From assembly GCF_001854325.1 (NCBI RefSeq), contig NZ_CP017754.1, positions 1,550,001-1,614,000 of the forward strand: a stretch of DNA of 64,000 nt. The letters are read 5' to 3'. Shown in pieces: positions 34,911-43,764 of the stretch; the stretch's first letter is position 1; every line of letters begins with the position of its first letter. The notes below the pieces were generated by a model. It did not search any database. It saw only the letters and a list, made by a program, of their open reading frames with translations, and had not been told where the DNA came from. The position numbers were made by a program, and so were the translations under genes. The stretch comes from Cupriavidus malaysiensis (GTDB taxonomy: Bacteria > Pseudomonadota > Gammaproteobacteria > Burkholderiales > Burkholderiaceae).

Positions 34911-35594
34911 ATGATGCTGCAGATTCCCGAAGTGCTGTCCCCGCAACAGGTCGCGCAATGCCGCGCCATCATCGTGGCGGCGCCGTGGCAGGATGGCAAT
35001 GCGACATCGGGTTTCCAGTCGGCGCTGGCCAAGCGCAACCTGCAGCTGCCCGAGGGCTCTCCGGCAGCACGCCAGGCCGGCGCGTTGATCGAGGAGGCCT
35101 TGTCCGCCAATGCGCTGTTCTTCTCCGCAGCGTTGCCGCTCAAGGTGTTTCCCCCCTTGTTCAACCGCTATGAAGGCGGCGGCACTTTCGGCAACCATGT
35201 CGACAACGCGATCCGCTACCTGCGCGGGAGCAGCTTCCGCGTGCGCAGCGACCTCTCCGCGACCCTGTTCCTGACCGCTCCGGAAGACTATGACGGCGGC
35301 GAACTGGTGGTCGAGGACACGTTCGGCCAGCAGCGCGTCAAGTTGCCGGCGGGCCATATGGTGCTGTATCCGGCCAGCAGCGTGCACCACGTGACGCCGG
35401 TCACGCGGGGCGCACGGATTTCATCGTTCTTCTGGATTCAAAGCATGGTGCGCGACGATGGCCAGCGTGCGCTGCTGTTCGATCTCGACACGCAGATCCA
35501 GCGCGTCGGCCAGGCGCTGGGGCAGCAGGAGGCGGCGGTAGTCGGCCTGACCGGTGTCTATCACAACCTGCTGCGGCGCTGGGCCGACGCCTGA
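34911..35594 (+). CDS. piuC: Fe(II)/2-oxoglutarate-dependent PKHD-type hydroxylase (PiuC/YbiX family)
   Basis: A 227-residue double-stranded beta-helix dioxygenase. The iron site is the HxD in [10 protein letters not shown] and the distal His in SSVHHVTPV, with Arg in GARISSFFW for 2-oxoglutarate. NNLQL-type N-terminal sequence ([10 protein letters not shown]) is characteristic of PiuC. These proteins accompany siderophore receptors and are induced by iron starvation, but no TonB receptor lies in the window. Either of two adjacent ATGs (34911, 34914) may start the protein. A Fur-box-like site lies upstream. Confidence 0.92.
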   Translation: MMLQIPEVLSPQQVAQCRAIIVAAPWQDGNATSGFQSALAKRNLQLPEGSPAARQAGALIEEALSANALFFSAALPLKVFPPLFNRYEGGGTFGNHVDNAIRYLRGSSFRVRSDLSATLFLTAPEDYDGGELVVEDTFGQQRVKLPAGHMVLYPASSVHHVTPVTRGARISSFFWIQSMVRDDGQRALLFDLDTQIQRVGQALGQQEAAVVGLTGVYHNLLRRWADA

Positions 35595-35616
35595 GTGGCC
35601 TGCTGGTGGGGAGATC

Positions 35617-35913
35617 CTAGTGCGGAGGACGCTGCGGGCGCACCGGGATGGCGGCGACGCGACGCCGGGCGGGCTTGAGGCGCCGCTCCGGCCATAGCAC
35701 ATAATTGGTGTGCGGATCCAGCGGCTTGCCCAGATACGAAACCCAGACCTGCACGCCGTGCTCGGTCTCGGCGATGATGGCGGCAACGGCACGCGCCGCC
35801 GCAGAGGGGGATTTCAGCAGGTCCGCCAGCGCCTCGACGCCTTGGACCACATGATGCTTCACCCCCCTGAACCATGCGTACTGACGCATGGCAGATAACA
35901 GACGCTTGGTCAT
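35617..35913 (-). CDS. Hypothetical small basic protein
   Basis: A 98-residue protein of unknown family. It starts TKRLLSAMRQYAWFRGVKHH, has a helical middle (VQGVEALADLLKSPSAAARA) with likely surface charge, a short VWVSYLGKPLDPHTNYVLWP strand-like region and a very basic, Pro-rich tail. Codon use is like that of its neighbours. The ribosome site is weak (GGGAATAG), so the start and even the gene are uncertain. It converges on piuC. Confidence 0.5.
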   Translation of the reverse strand: MTKRLLSAMRQYAWFRGVKHHVVQGVEALADLLKSPSAAARAVAAIIAETEHGVQVWVSYLGKPLDPHTNYVLWPERRLKPARRRVAAIPVRPQRPPH

Positions 35914-36134
35914 GGACGCTATTCCCGGACTGAATGGGACGTATGACCGCAGCATACACCGCTTTGTTCAATGCCTGCGCGAGGCAGAGGCCTGAGGATT
36001 TTCCCCAGGTCCGGGTGGCGCATTGACACCCCCGGCCCTTTGCTTTAGCGTCGATCGCAGGGGGCGCGGCCGTGCCCCCGCGCACCGTCCGGGTCGCGTC
36101 GCGACCGCCGGCGCATCGAGCAAGGAGCTTGCTG

Positions 36135-36446
36135 ATGACCGAAGACATGCTGCTGCAGCTGATCGAGGAAGTCGAGAAGGAAGACCCGATCGACTACGCC
36201 AATCTTCCTTTCGATGACGATGCGCTGCGCGCGCTGGTGTGCCGGCTGGTGGCAGAGCGCTCGACCGAGATGGAGGCATCCGGACTGCCCCTCGAAGCCA
36301 TCCTTGCCACCATGTGGGCGTCCACGGCCAAGCTGGTGCTGGAGAACCTCGTGCTGAACGCCCGCCTGCTGACGCTGCAGGGAACCCCCCAGGACGCCCA
36401 GGCCTTGATTGCCCGCATCGCGCGGCGTGCCCGCGGCGACGACTGA
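36135..36446 (+). CDS. Hypothetical acidic helical protein
   Basis: A 103-residue protein without a recognised family. ATG at 36135 lies 7 bases after AAGGAG. The first half is acidic (LIEEVEKEDPIDYANLPFDD). The second half is predicted helical (LEAILATMWASTAKLVLENL) and ends Arg-rich. It is co-directional with the LpxO-like gene about 200 bases downstream. It has no signal peptide, Cys or His cluster. Probably a lineage-specific cytosolic protein. Confidence 0.65.
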   Translation: MTEDMLLQLIEEVEKEDPIDYANLPFDDDALRALVCRLVAERSTEMEASGLPLEAILATMWASTAKLVLENLVLNARLLTLQGTPQDAQALIARIARRARGDD

Positions 36447-36644
36447 GCGCTCACGGCCGCGCACGCCGCCGGTGCGGTGGGTGGGGCGCCGGCCGATGCT
36501 ATCGTTGACACCCATCAAGCGGCGCGGGCGCCGCACCTGTCCGTCCGTCCGCATTTCGCTAGAATACGGTCTTTCGCCCCCGGGGCGGCTCGGCCTCCGC
36601 TCGGGTGGCACGGCCGTTACGGCGGTGGCTTTGGAGGACTTCGG

Positions 36645-37547
36645 GTGATCAAGTGGATTATCGTCGCGGGCTATCTGGGCGCGATCCTGTACGTACATTT
36701 CCGCGGCAAGGTGCGCCTGCGCATCTGGCGCCAGCTGCTCGACCACTCGGCGGTGGTGGCACCGCTGAATTGCTTCATGTATGCCTTCTCGGGCGTGCCG
36801 CGCACGCCCTACATCCCGGTCGAGCAGTTTCCCGAGCTGGAGAAACTGCGCGCGGCCTGGCCCGAGATCCGCGACGAGGGGCTCGCGCTGGCGGCCATGC
36901 GCAAGATCAAGGCCGCCGAGAAGAACGATGACGCGGGCTTCAATTCCTTCTTCAAATATGGCTGGAAGCGCTTCTACCTGAAGTGGTACGAGGCGAACCA
37001 CCCGTCGGCCGAGACGCTGTGCCCGCGCACGGTCGCGCTGCTGCGCGAGCTGCCGAGCGTGAAGGCGGCGATGTTCGCGGAACTGCCGCCGGGAGGCAAG
37101 CTGAACCCGCACCGCGATCCGTTCGCCGGGTCGCTGCGCTACCACCTGGGCCTGTCCACGCCCAATGACGACCGCTGCTTCATCGAAGTCGATGGCGAGC
37201 GCCACAGCTGGCGCGATGGCGTTGGCGTGGTGTTCGACGAAACCTACCTGCACTGGGCCGAGAACAAGAGCGAGGCCAATCGCCTGATCCTGTTCTGCGA
37301 CGTCGAGCGCCCGATGCGCTTCGGCTGGGCGGCGCGGGTCAACCGCTGGCTGGGCCGCAAGCTGATGACGGCGGCAAGCTCGCCTAACGAGGAAACGGAC
37401 CAGACCGGCATGATCAACCGACTGTTCCGCATCGTCTGGCTGGGCGGCCAGTACCGCCGCCGCTTCAAGGCCTGGAGCCGGCCGCTCTACTATGTGGTGA
37501 AGTTCGGCCTGATCGTGGCCGGCATTGCCCTGATCGTCTATCTGTAA
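36645..37547 (+). CDS. lpxO: Aspartyl/asparaginyl beta-hydroxylase family, LpxO-like lipid A hydroxylase
   Basis: A 300-residue Fe(II)/2-oxoglutarate dioxygenase. LpxO adds a 2-hydroxyl to a lipid A acyl chain. Ligand motifs are NPHRDPFAGSLRYHLGL (HxD-like) and TYLHWAENKS. The N-terminal IKWIIVAGYLGAILYV and C-terminal YVVKFGLIVAGIALIVYL are membrane segments, as in LpxO at the inner membrane. GTG at 36645 follows TTGGAGGACTTCGG. The length matches LpxO (about 300). The substrate is inferred from the family and membrane topology. Confidence 0.87.
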   Translation: MIKWIIVAGYLGAILYVHFRGKVRLRIWRQLLDHSAVVAPLNCFMYAFSGVPRTPYIPVEQFPELEKLRAAWPEIRDEGLALAAMRKIKAAEKNDDAGFNSFFKYGWKRFYLKWYEANHPSAETLCPRTVALLRELPSVKAAMFAELPPGGKLNPHRDPFAGSLRYHLGLSTPNDDRCFIEVDGERHSWRDGVGVVFDETYLHWAENKSEANRLILFCDVERPMRFGWAARVNRWLGRKLMTAASSPNEETDQTGMINRLFRIVWLGGQYRRRFKAWSRPLYYVVKFGLIVAGIALIVYL

Positions 37548-37681
37548 GGCTGGCCGTCCCGCGCGCGCCGCGGGACGGCGCACGGCTTGCGTGCCGCAGC
37601 GAAAGCGGCCGCGGCCGGATCCTTGTCCTATCCCTATCCACTGAGCGCCCGCCTGCGCCGGGCCGCTGCGGAGCCCCTTGC

Positions 37682-38005
37682 ATGCGTTCCTACCTGACCC
37701 TTGCCGCTGCCCTGGCAATGGCCTCCTGCGGCGGTACGGCGCCGGCTCCCGGCGCGGCTCCGGTCCGGGCGGCACCGCCGCCGCCAGCGGCAACGGCTGC
37801 GACGGTGGCCCCGGCAGCGGCCGGCCGGCCGGGGGGGCCGGCCGCGATCGGCATGCCGAATCCGGCTTCGGCCAATTGCGCACAGCGGGGTGGCACCCTC
37901 CAGATCGTCAGTTCCGCCGCCGGCCAGGCGGGTACCTGCAGCTTCCCCAACGGCAAGCAGTGCGAAGAGTGGGCCCTGTTGCGCGGCGAGTGCTCGCCCG
38001 ACTGA
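37682..38005 (+). CDS. DUF333 domain-containing lipoprotein
   Basis: A 107-residue protein with a short signal peptide and lipobox (MASC, Cys16), an Ala/Pro-rich linker (about 20-55), then a DUF333 domain: NPASANCAQRGGTLQIV to CSFPNGKQCEEWALLRGEC. The four Cys of this domain probably make disulfides in the periplasm. DUF333 proteins are sometimes called putative hemolysins without functional proof. It is convergent with the diguanylate cyclase gene, with only 12 bases between. Confidence 0.85.
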   Translation: MRSYLTLAAALAMASCGGTAPAPGAAPVRAAPPPPAATAATVAPAAAGRPGGPAAIGMPNPASANCAQRGGTLQIVSSAAGQAGTCSFPNGKQCEEWALLRGECSPD

Positions 38006-38017
38006 GGGGCCGCTCCT

Positions 38018-39541
38018 TCAATTGCGCCGGCGATCGGTCTCCTGGGCTTCGTAGTAGGCCCGCTTGGCGGCGTACATCTGTGCGTCGGCGGCCTTGACGG
38101 TATCGCTCAGCCGCTCGCCCTGCGCGCAGGTGGCGGTGCCGAGCGACAGCGACAGCGCCGCGCCCGGGTAGAACTGGTTGTTCAATTCCAGGACCTGGGT
38201 GATCTGTTCGATGATCAGGTGAGCGCTGCGTTCGTCGGCGCCGGGCAGCAGCACCATGAACTCGTCGCCGCCGACGCGGGCGATGCAGGCCTGCTCGCCC
38301 ACGGCCTTCTTCAGGACCTCGCCGGTACGGCGCAGCAGTGCATCGCCGTCGCCGTGCCCGTTCAGGTCGTTGACCTGCTTGAGCCCGTTGAGATCGAGCG
38401 CGATCACGCTGACCGGCCAGGGACCCTTGCGGCCCAGCCGCGCCAGCTCGTCCTCATAGAAGGCGCGGTTGTACAGCTTGGTCAGCACATCATGCTTGCC
38501 AAGGAATTCGACATAGGCCTCGGCCTTCTTGCGCGCGGTGATATCGGTCAGCGACACCAGCACCTGGTCCCAGTCGGCCTCACGGCCCGGGAACACCGAC
38601 CATTGCATGAAGACGTCGACGGAGCGGCCGTCCAGCGCGTAGTTGATCACCTCGCGCTGCTGCCACAGCTTTTCGTGCCACAGGTCGATCAGCTGCTCGG
38701 CGAAGTGGATGCGCATGTCGTCGCGGAACACGTCGCCCAGGCGCGCCATCAGCACCTCCTTGGATGGCGCGCCGAACATCTGCAGGGTCTGCTGGTTGAC
38801 GTCGATGACGCGGATCTCCTGCATGCAGCGCTGCACGAAATCGGGGTGGACGTTGAGGAAGGTGCGGAAGTCGGTGATGCCGGCCCCGCGCACCTCGTCG
38901 AGCAGCATCTTGACCGCGCTGAAATCCTCCACCCACAGCGACACCGGCGAGTGCTCGAACAGGCCGAGCGCGTATTGCTGGCTGCGCCGCAGGTCGCGCT
39001 CCACGCGCTGGCGCGCGGTGACGTCCTCGATCGACAGCAGCACGCGCGACCAGTCGTCTTCGTGCCCGGGCATCACGCGGGCTTCGAGGCGGATGTCGAG
39101 GCGTTCGCCGTCGAGCGAGTAGTTGACGGTCTGGCTGGAGAAGTGCGCCTGCCCATCCCAGAGCTGGCCCAGTTCCTCCACGTGCTGGTCGAACATATCG
39201 TCGCGGAAGATCGTGTCGAGATTGGCGACCAGGTCGGCCAGGTCGGCCGCGCGGAACAGTTCCAGGGTGCGGCGGTTGACCGCGATCACACGGATCAGCG
39301 CCGAGCAGTGCGCGACTTCCTTCGGGTGGGCGCGCAGGTGGCTGCGCAGGTCCTCGACACCTTCGGCACGCAGTGCATCGAAGCGCGCCTTGACGGCGCT
39401 GAAGTCCTCCAGCCACAGCGATACGGGCGCGAGCTGGAACAGGGAAAGGTAGTCGTCGTCGATCCGAGTGTCGTCGATCCGAGTGTCGATGTCGGTGTCG
39501 GCGCTGGTGAAGGTTGTAGTTGTTGTTGTCTGGGCTGTCAT
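38018..39541 (-). CDS. Diguanylate cyclase with duplicated PAS domains
   Basis: A 507-residue cytosolic signalling protein. Two PAS regions (about 30-170 and 185-330) are clearly a tandem duplication, beginning APVSLWLEDFSAVKARFDAL and SPVSLWVEDFSAVKMLLDEV and each ending in a DDWSRVLLSIEDVTARQ/ADWDQVLVSLTDITARK motif. The GGDEF domain has the active RVGGDEFMVLLP, so it should make c-di-GMP; no RxxD inhibitory site precedes it. There is no membrane segment, so the signal is intracellular. The N-terminus has poly-Thr and a DTRID repeat (15-bp direct repeat near 39456-39490). ATG at 39541 follows GGAAG. Confidence 0.92.
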   Translation of the reverse strand: MTAQTTTTTTFTSADTDIDTRIDDTRIDDDYLSLFQLAPVSLWLEDFSAVKARFDALRAEGVEDLRSHLRAHPKEVAHCSALIRVIAVNRRTLELFRAADLADLVANLDTIFRDDMFDQHVEELGQLWDGQAHFSSQTVNYSLDGERLDIRLEARVMPGHEDDWSRVLLSIEDVTARQRVERDLRRSQQYALGLFEHSPVSLWVEDFSAVKMLLDEVRGAGITDFRTFLNVHPDFVQRCMQEIRVIDVNQQTLQMFGAPSKEVLMARLGDVFRDDMRIHFAEQLIDLWHEKLWQQREVINYALDGRSVDVFMQWSVFPGREADWDQVLVSLTDITARKKAEAYVEFLGKHDVLTKLYNRAFYEDELARLGRKGPWPVSVIALDLNGLKQVNDLNGHGDGDALLRRTGEVLKKAVGEQACIARVGGDEFMVLLPGADERSAHLIIEQITQVLELNNQFYPGAALSLSLGTATCAQGERLSDTVKAADAQMYAAKRAYYEAQETDRRRN

Positions 39542-39556
39542 GTGAGCGGCTTCCAA

Positions 39557-39982
39557 AGGGTCCCGTCGGACGCGTGCCGCAGAAGGCCGGAAGGCCGGCG
39601 CCCGGTGACCGGCCGGGCAGGCAGGCGCGTCAGCGCCGTAGCATAGGGCAGGGGACGGGAATTTGGGAGCGCTGTTGCAAAAATCGGACCGGTGCCGGCC
39701 GCTGCGCGTCGCCGCCGGGCAGGGAGGCAGCGCGGGACTCAGTCGGGCCGGCCGCGGCTGGCGCGGGCCGGCGCGGGGCGGCCGCCGCGCTCGATCTCGG
39801 CGATCAGCAGCAGGGTCGTGGTCTGCAGCAGGGAGCCATCGGTGAGGTGTCGCGCCAGCGTGCGCAGGTCGTCGAGGGAGTAGGGCTGGTCCGGGGCATT
39901 GTGCGGCATGGCGTCGGATCGGGTTGATGCAAGGAATGCCCTCGATGCTAGGGTGAACCCTGATGCCCTGCCTTGCTCCAGA
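39557..39982. other. Intergenic region with one possible micro-gene
   Basis: A stretch of 426 bases between the diguanylate cyclase and MocR genes, both on the minus strand. The only coding candidate is the 56-residue frame at 39739-39909. I see no strong terminator or promoter in the rest. Confidence 0.4.
39739..39909 (-). CDS. Possible 56-residue small protein
   Basis: An open frame beginning MPHNAPDQPYSLDDLRTLAR and continuing with a helical stretch (LLQTTTLLLIAEIERGG) and a basic Pro/Ala/Arg tail. The composition looks coding (Asp/Leu-rich helix, no rare codons), and it would fill an otherwise empty 420-base gap. No ribosome site is evident before the ATG. No family is recognised. Confidence 0.35.
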   Translation of the reverse strand: MPHNAPDQPYSLDDLRTLARHLTDGSLLQTTTLLLIAEIERGGRPAPARASRGRPD

Positions 39983-41464
39983 TCATGTAAGCGTCACATT
40001 CGGGGCGGGCTCCGGCCGCGCTGCCGCCAGTCCGTTGGCAACCGCCGCCAGCTGCCGCAGCGCGTCTTCCAGCAGCGCCGAGCGCGGCGCGCCGCAGTTG
40101 ACGCGCAGGAAATGGTCGAAGCGGTTGGAGTTGGAGAACATCACACCGGGCGCCACATGGATGCCTTGGCGCAATGCCAGTTCGAACAGCGTTTCCGAAT
40201 CGATGCCGGCCGGCAGTTCGACCCAAAGGTGCATGCCGCCGGCCGGCGTGGACAGGCGGGTGCCGGCCGGGAAGCCGCCGGCGATGGCTTCGGCCATCCA
40301 TTCGCGCTGGATGCGCAACTGGTCGCGCAGCCGCCGCAGGTGGCGCGCGAAGGCGCCGCTGCCCATGAAATCGGCCACCGCGAGCTGGGCCAGCACCTCG
40401 TTGGGGCGCGACTGGCTGAACTTGAGCATGGCCACGCGCGCCGTCCAGCGGCCTGCCGCGATCCAGCCCAGGCGCATGCCTGGCGCCAGGAACTTGTGCA
40501 GCGACGCGCAGTAGATCACGTTGCCGCTCTGGTCCCAGGACTTGGCCGCGGCCGGGCCGGTCTCGCCGTCGGCCAGCGCCGAGAAGCAGTCGTCCTCGAT
40601 CAGCACGATGCCGCGCGTCTCGCACCAACGCACCAGCGCCGCCTTGTTGGCGTCGGGCATGATGCTGCCGAGCGGATTCTGCAGGGTCGGCACCACCACC
40701 ACCGCCTTGATGCTGTCATAGGTCTGCGCGGCCAGTTCCAGCGCTTCCAGCGAGATGCCGCTGTGCGGACTGCAGGGGATCTCCAGTGCGCGCATGCCGA
40801 GTCCTTCGAGAATCTGCAGCAGCCCGTAGTAGGTTGGCGATTCGACCGCGATCACGTCGCCGGGGCCGGCCACGGCGCGCAGCGCCAAGTGCAGCGCCTC
40901 GGTACAGCCATGGGTGACGACGATGTCCTCGGGCGCCAGGTTGATCTGAGAGAGGAGGGCGTGGCGTGCCAGCGCGGCGCGCAGCTCGGGGTGGCCCTCG
41001 GCTTCCGGCGTGCGGCCGTAGAGCTGCGGATGCCGCCGCAGGGCCCGCGTGGTGGCGGCATTGAGCGCGGCCACCGGGTAGAGGTCGGACGCCGCGCTGA
41101 GACCGGCCAGGCTGACGCGCACGGCGTGCTGGTGGCTGCGCGCCAGGATGGCCGAGATACGCTGGTGGATGCCGACGTACTGGGCCGGGTCGGGCAGGCG
41201 CGCTTCCGGCTCGGCGATCGGCGCGGCCCGTGCCGGCTGCGGCCGGCGCCGCACGAAATAGCCCGAGCGCGGCCGCGCCTCGAGCAGCCCCTCGCGCTCG
41301 AGCTCCCGGCAGGCCTGCAGCGCGGTGGACAGGCTGACACCATGCCGTTCCATCAATTGGCGCACCGATGGCATGCGGTCTCCGGGAGTCAGCGCGCCAT
41401 CGTCGATGGCGCGGCGGTAGCGCGTGGCGAGCTGGTGATAGAGCGGAAGTGTCGCGGAATCCAT
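39983..41464 (-). CDS. MocR-type regulator: GntR HTH fused to a PLP aminotransferase domain
   Basis: A 493-residue PdxR/MocR-family protein. Residues 1-75 form a GntR winged helix (PLYHQLATRYRRAIDDGALT and SVRQLMERHGVSLSTALQAC). The rest is a fold-type I aminotransferase domain with the PLP-lysine region ASLHKFLAPGMRLGW and PTLQNPLGSIM. Such proteins sense PLP or an amino compound and rarely act as enzymes. It is divergent from the DUF2917 gene, and an exact inverted repeat in the shared region (41499-41522) is its likely operator. The target is probably that gene and/or itself. Confidence 0.9.
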   Translation of the reverse strand: MDSATLPLYHQLATRYRRAIDDGALTPGDRMPSVRQLMERHGVSLSTALQACRELEREGLLEARPRSGYFVRRRPQPARAAPIAEPEARLPDPAQYVGIHQRISAILARSHQHAVRVSLAGLSAASDLYPVAALNAATTRALRRHPQLYGRTPEAEGHPELRAALARHALLSQINLAPEDIVVTHGCTEALHLALRAVAGPGDVIAVESPTYYGLLQILEGLGMRALEIPCSPHSGISLEALELAAQTYDSIKAVVVVPTLQNPLGSIMPDANKAALVRWCETRGIVLIEDDCFSALADGETGPAAAKSWDQSGNVIYCASLHKFLAPGMRLGWIAAGRWTARVAMLKFSQSRPNEVLAQLAVADFMGSGAFARHLRRLRDQLRIQREWMAEAIAGGFPAGTRLSTPAGGMHLWVELPAGIDSETLFELALRQGIHVAPGVMFSNSNRFDHFLRVNCGAPRSALLEDALRQLAAVANGLAAARPEPAPNVTLT

Positions 41465-41498
41465 GCGGCATGATGGCGTCGGAGGCGCCGTGCGAACA

Positions 41499-41522
41499 GA
41501 TACAGACAGCGAAATCTGTATC
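41499..41522. promoter_or_regulatory. Inverted repeat, candidate MocR operator
   Basis: GATACAGA (41499-41506) and TCTGTATC (41515-41522) are perfect 8-bp arms separated by 8 bases. A third partial half-site, TATCTGT, lies at 41544-41550. MocR regulators bind paired or tripled half-sites in such divergent regions. The site is 35 bases before the regulator's start codon. Confidence 0.65.
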
Positions 41523-41639
41523 GTAACAGTGGGGGAGTCCTGGTATCTGTTGCGGTCGCTATGCCGTGCTCTTGTGCCTGTTGCGGCCGCATCGCGCTGG
41601 CTACGCTGTGCAGGTCCGAGATCACGCGAGGAGCCCCTC

Positions 41640-41990
41640 ATGCCAGCCGATTCCGCCGCCAGCCGGCCCATCCCCCAAACGATTTCCCTGCGCGGCGGCC
41701 AGTCACTGCGCCTGTCCGCCACGCCGGGCAGCGTATTGCACGTCGCCGCCGGCCGGGCCCGGCTGCATACCGCGCCGGCCTGGCTGGCGCAGAGCATCCA
41801 TCAGGCGCAGCACCGCCTGGCGGCCGGTGACGTCTACCGGATCGAGACCGCCGGCTGGATCGTCGTGGAGAGCGAGGCCGGCGCGGAACTGACGCTGCGC
41901 CAGGCGCCCGCGCGTCCCGGCAGGGTGGCGCGCCTGCTGGTCCGCTGGCCGGTCTGGGGCCTGCTGCGGCGGCCCGCCGGACGCGGCTGA
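41640..41990 (+). CDS. DUF2917 domain-containing protein
   Basis: A 116-residue small protein matching DUF2917: TISLRGGQSLRLSATPGSVL, AAGRARLHTAP, and HRLAAGDVYRIETAGWIVVE form a short beta-rich cupin-like unit. The C-terminus is Arg-rich (RVARLLVRWPVWGLLRRPAG). Function is unknown. ATG follows GAGGAGCCCCTC. It is divergent from a MocR-type regulator, as is frequent for this family in Burkholderiaceae (recollection, not checked), which suggests control by that regulator. Confidence 0.82.
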   Translation: MPADSAASRPIPQTISLRGGQSLRLSATPGSVLHVAAGRARLHTAPAWLAQSIHQAQHRLAAGDVYRIETAGWIVVESEAGAELTLRQAPARPGRVARLLVRWPVWGLLRRPAGRG

Positions 41991-42104
41991 GCGCCCGGCA
42001 CGGCGGCCCTGTGGCGGGTCGAAAGGGGGGCTGTGCCGAAAAGCCGATAGAATTGCGCTCCGGCCGTCCCCGCTTTGTCATCCCGGCCGCTGGATTCTTT
42101 GCCC

Positions 42105-43727
42105 ATGCTACGTCTCAGTGAAGTCAAACTCCCCCTCGAACACGTTGAAAGTGACCTCGAGGCCGCTGTGCTTTCCCATCTCGCCCAGATCGGCGTCAAG
42201 GCGGACGGCCTCGTCGGCTATACCGTGTTCCGGCGCGCGCACGACGCGCGCAAGCGCTCGGACATCAAGCTGACCTACATCATCGATATCGAGGTCAAGG
42301 ACGAGGAGCGTGCGCGCCAGCGCATGGCCGGCAAGCCGCAGTGGAGCATCGCGCCCGACATGCAGTACCGCTTCGTCGCGCGCGCGCCCGAGGGCGGCAC
42401 CCCGCGCCCGGTGGTGGTGGGCATGGGGCCGTGCGGCCTGCTGGCCGGGCTGCTGCTGGCGCAGATGGGCTTCCGCCCCATCATCCTGGAGCGGGGCAAG
42501 GAAGTGCGCGAGCGGACCAAGGACACCTTCGGCCTGTGGCGGCAGGGCGTGCTGAACCCGGAGTCGAACGTGCAGTTCGGCGAAGGCGGTGCCGGCACCT
42601 TCTCCGACGGCAAGCTCTACAGCCAGATCAAGGATCCGAAGCACTACGGCCGCAAGGTGCTGGAGGAGTTCGTCAAGGCCGGTGCGCCGGACGACATCCT
42701 GTACAAGGCGCGGCCGCACATCGGCACCTTCCGCCTGGTCAGCATGGTGGAAAAGATGCGTGCCGAGATCCTCGAACTGGGCGGCGAGATCCGCTTCAGC
42801 ACGCGCGTGGACGACCTCGACATCGACGGCGGCAAGCTGCGCGGCGTCAAGCTCTCCACCGGCGACTACCTGCCTTGCGAGCACCTCGTGCTGGCCGTCG
42901 GCCACAGCGCGCGCGACACCTTCGAGATGCTGCATGCGCGCGGCGTGTTCATGGAGGCCAAGCCGTTCTCGCTCGGCTTCCGCATCGAGCATCCGCAGGG
43001 CCTGATCAATCGCAGCCGCTTCGGCAAGTTCGCCGGCAACAAGCTGCTGGGCGCGGCCGACTACAAGGTGGTGCACCACTGCAGCAACGGCCGCGCGGTC
43101 TACAGCTTCTGCATGTGCCCGGGGGGCACGGTGGTGGCCGCGGCCTCGGAGCCCGGCCGCGTGGTCACCAACGGCATGAGCCAGTACAAGCGTGCCGAGC
43201 GCAATGCCAATGCCGGCATCGTGGTGGGCATCTCGCCGGAGGACTATCCCGGCGGTCCGCTGGCCGGCATCGCCTTCCAGCGCCATTGGGAAGAGCGTGC
43301 CTTCGTCCTCGGCGGCAGCGACTACCGGGCACCGGGCCAGCTGGTGGGCGATTTCATCGCGCGCCGGCCGTCGACCTCGCTCGGCACGGTCGAGCCTTCG
43401 TACAAGCCGGGCGTGACGCCCACCGACTTGTCGACCGCGTTGCCGGACTACGTCATCGAGGCGATCCGCGAGGCCCTGCCCGAGATCGACAAGAAACTGC
43501 ATGGCTTTGCCATGCACGATGCCGTGCTGACCGGCGTGGAAACGCGTACCTCGTCACCGCTGCGCATCCGCCGCAAGGACGACGATTACCAGAGTGTGAA
43601 CGTCGAAGGTCTCTATCCCGCCGGTGAGGGTGCCGGTTATGCGGGCGGCATCTACTCGGCGGCCATCGACGGCATCGAGGTGGCGGAGGCGGTGGCCCTG
43701 GCCATTACCGGCGGCCGGCGCGGCTGA
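42105..43727 (+). CDS. FAD-dependent oxidoreductase (uncharacterised FAD dehydrogenase family)
   Basis: A 540-residue flavoprotein. The first 100 residues are a small domain (RLSEVKLPLEHVESDLEAAV, RRAHDARKRSDIKLTYIID) found in this family. Then FAD binding: PVVVGMGPCGLLAGLLLAQM, and later GEGGAGTFSDGKLYSQIKDP. The C-terminal FAD contact is GLYPAGEGAGYAGGIYSAAI. The protein is cytosolic; its reaction is unknown and the family is conserved in bacteria and plants. ATG at 42105 has a poor ribosome site, but the family N-terminus fits. Confidence 0.88.
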   Translation: MLRLSEVKLPLEHVESDLEAAVLSHLAQIGVKADGLVGYTVFRRAHDARKRSDIKLTYIIDIEVKDEERARQRMAGKPQWSIAPDMQYRFVARAPEGGTPRPVVVGMGPCGLLAGLLLAQMGFRPIILERGKEVRERTKDTFGLWRQGVLNPESNVQFGEGGAGTFSDGKLYSQIKDPKHYGRKVLEEFVKAGAPDDILYKARPHIGTFRLVSMVEKMRAEILELGGEIRFSTRVDDLDIDGGKLRGVKLSTGDYLPCEHLVLAVGHSARDTFEMLHARGVFMEAKPFSLGFRIEHPQGLINRSRFGKFAGNKLLGAADYKVVHHCSNGRAVYSFCMCPGGTVVAAASEPGRVVTNGMSQYKRAERNANAGIVVGISPEDYPGGPLAGIAFQRHWEERAFVLGGSDYRAPGQLVGDFIARRPSTSLGTVEPSYKPGVTPTDLSTALPDYVIEAIREALPEIDKKLHGFAMHDAVLTGVETRTSSPLRIRRKDDDYQSVNVEGLYPAGEGAGYAGGIYSAAIDGIEVAEAVALAITGGRRG

Positions 43728-43764
43728 GCTCCGCCCGCCGGAGATGGCGGACCCGGCGGCGGAC

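Noticed and set aside
36505..36562. TTGACA (36505) and TAGAAT (36557) as an lpxO promoter
   Set aside because: The spacing of 46 bases is far too long for one sigma-70 promoter; neither hexamer has a suitable partner nearby.
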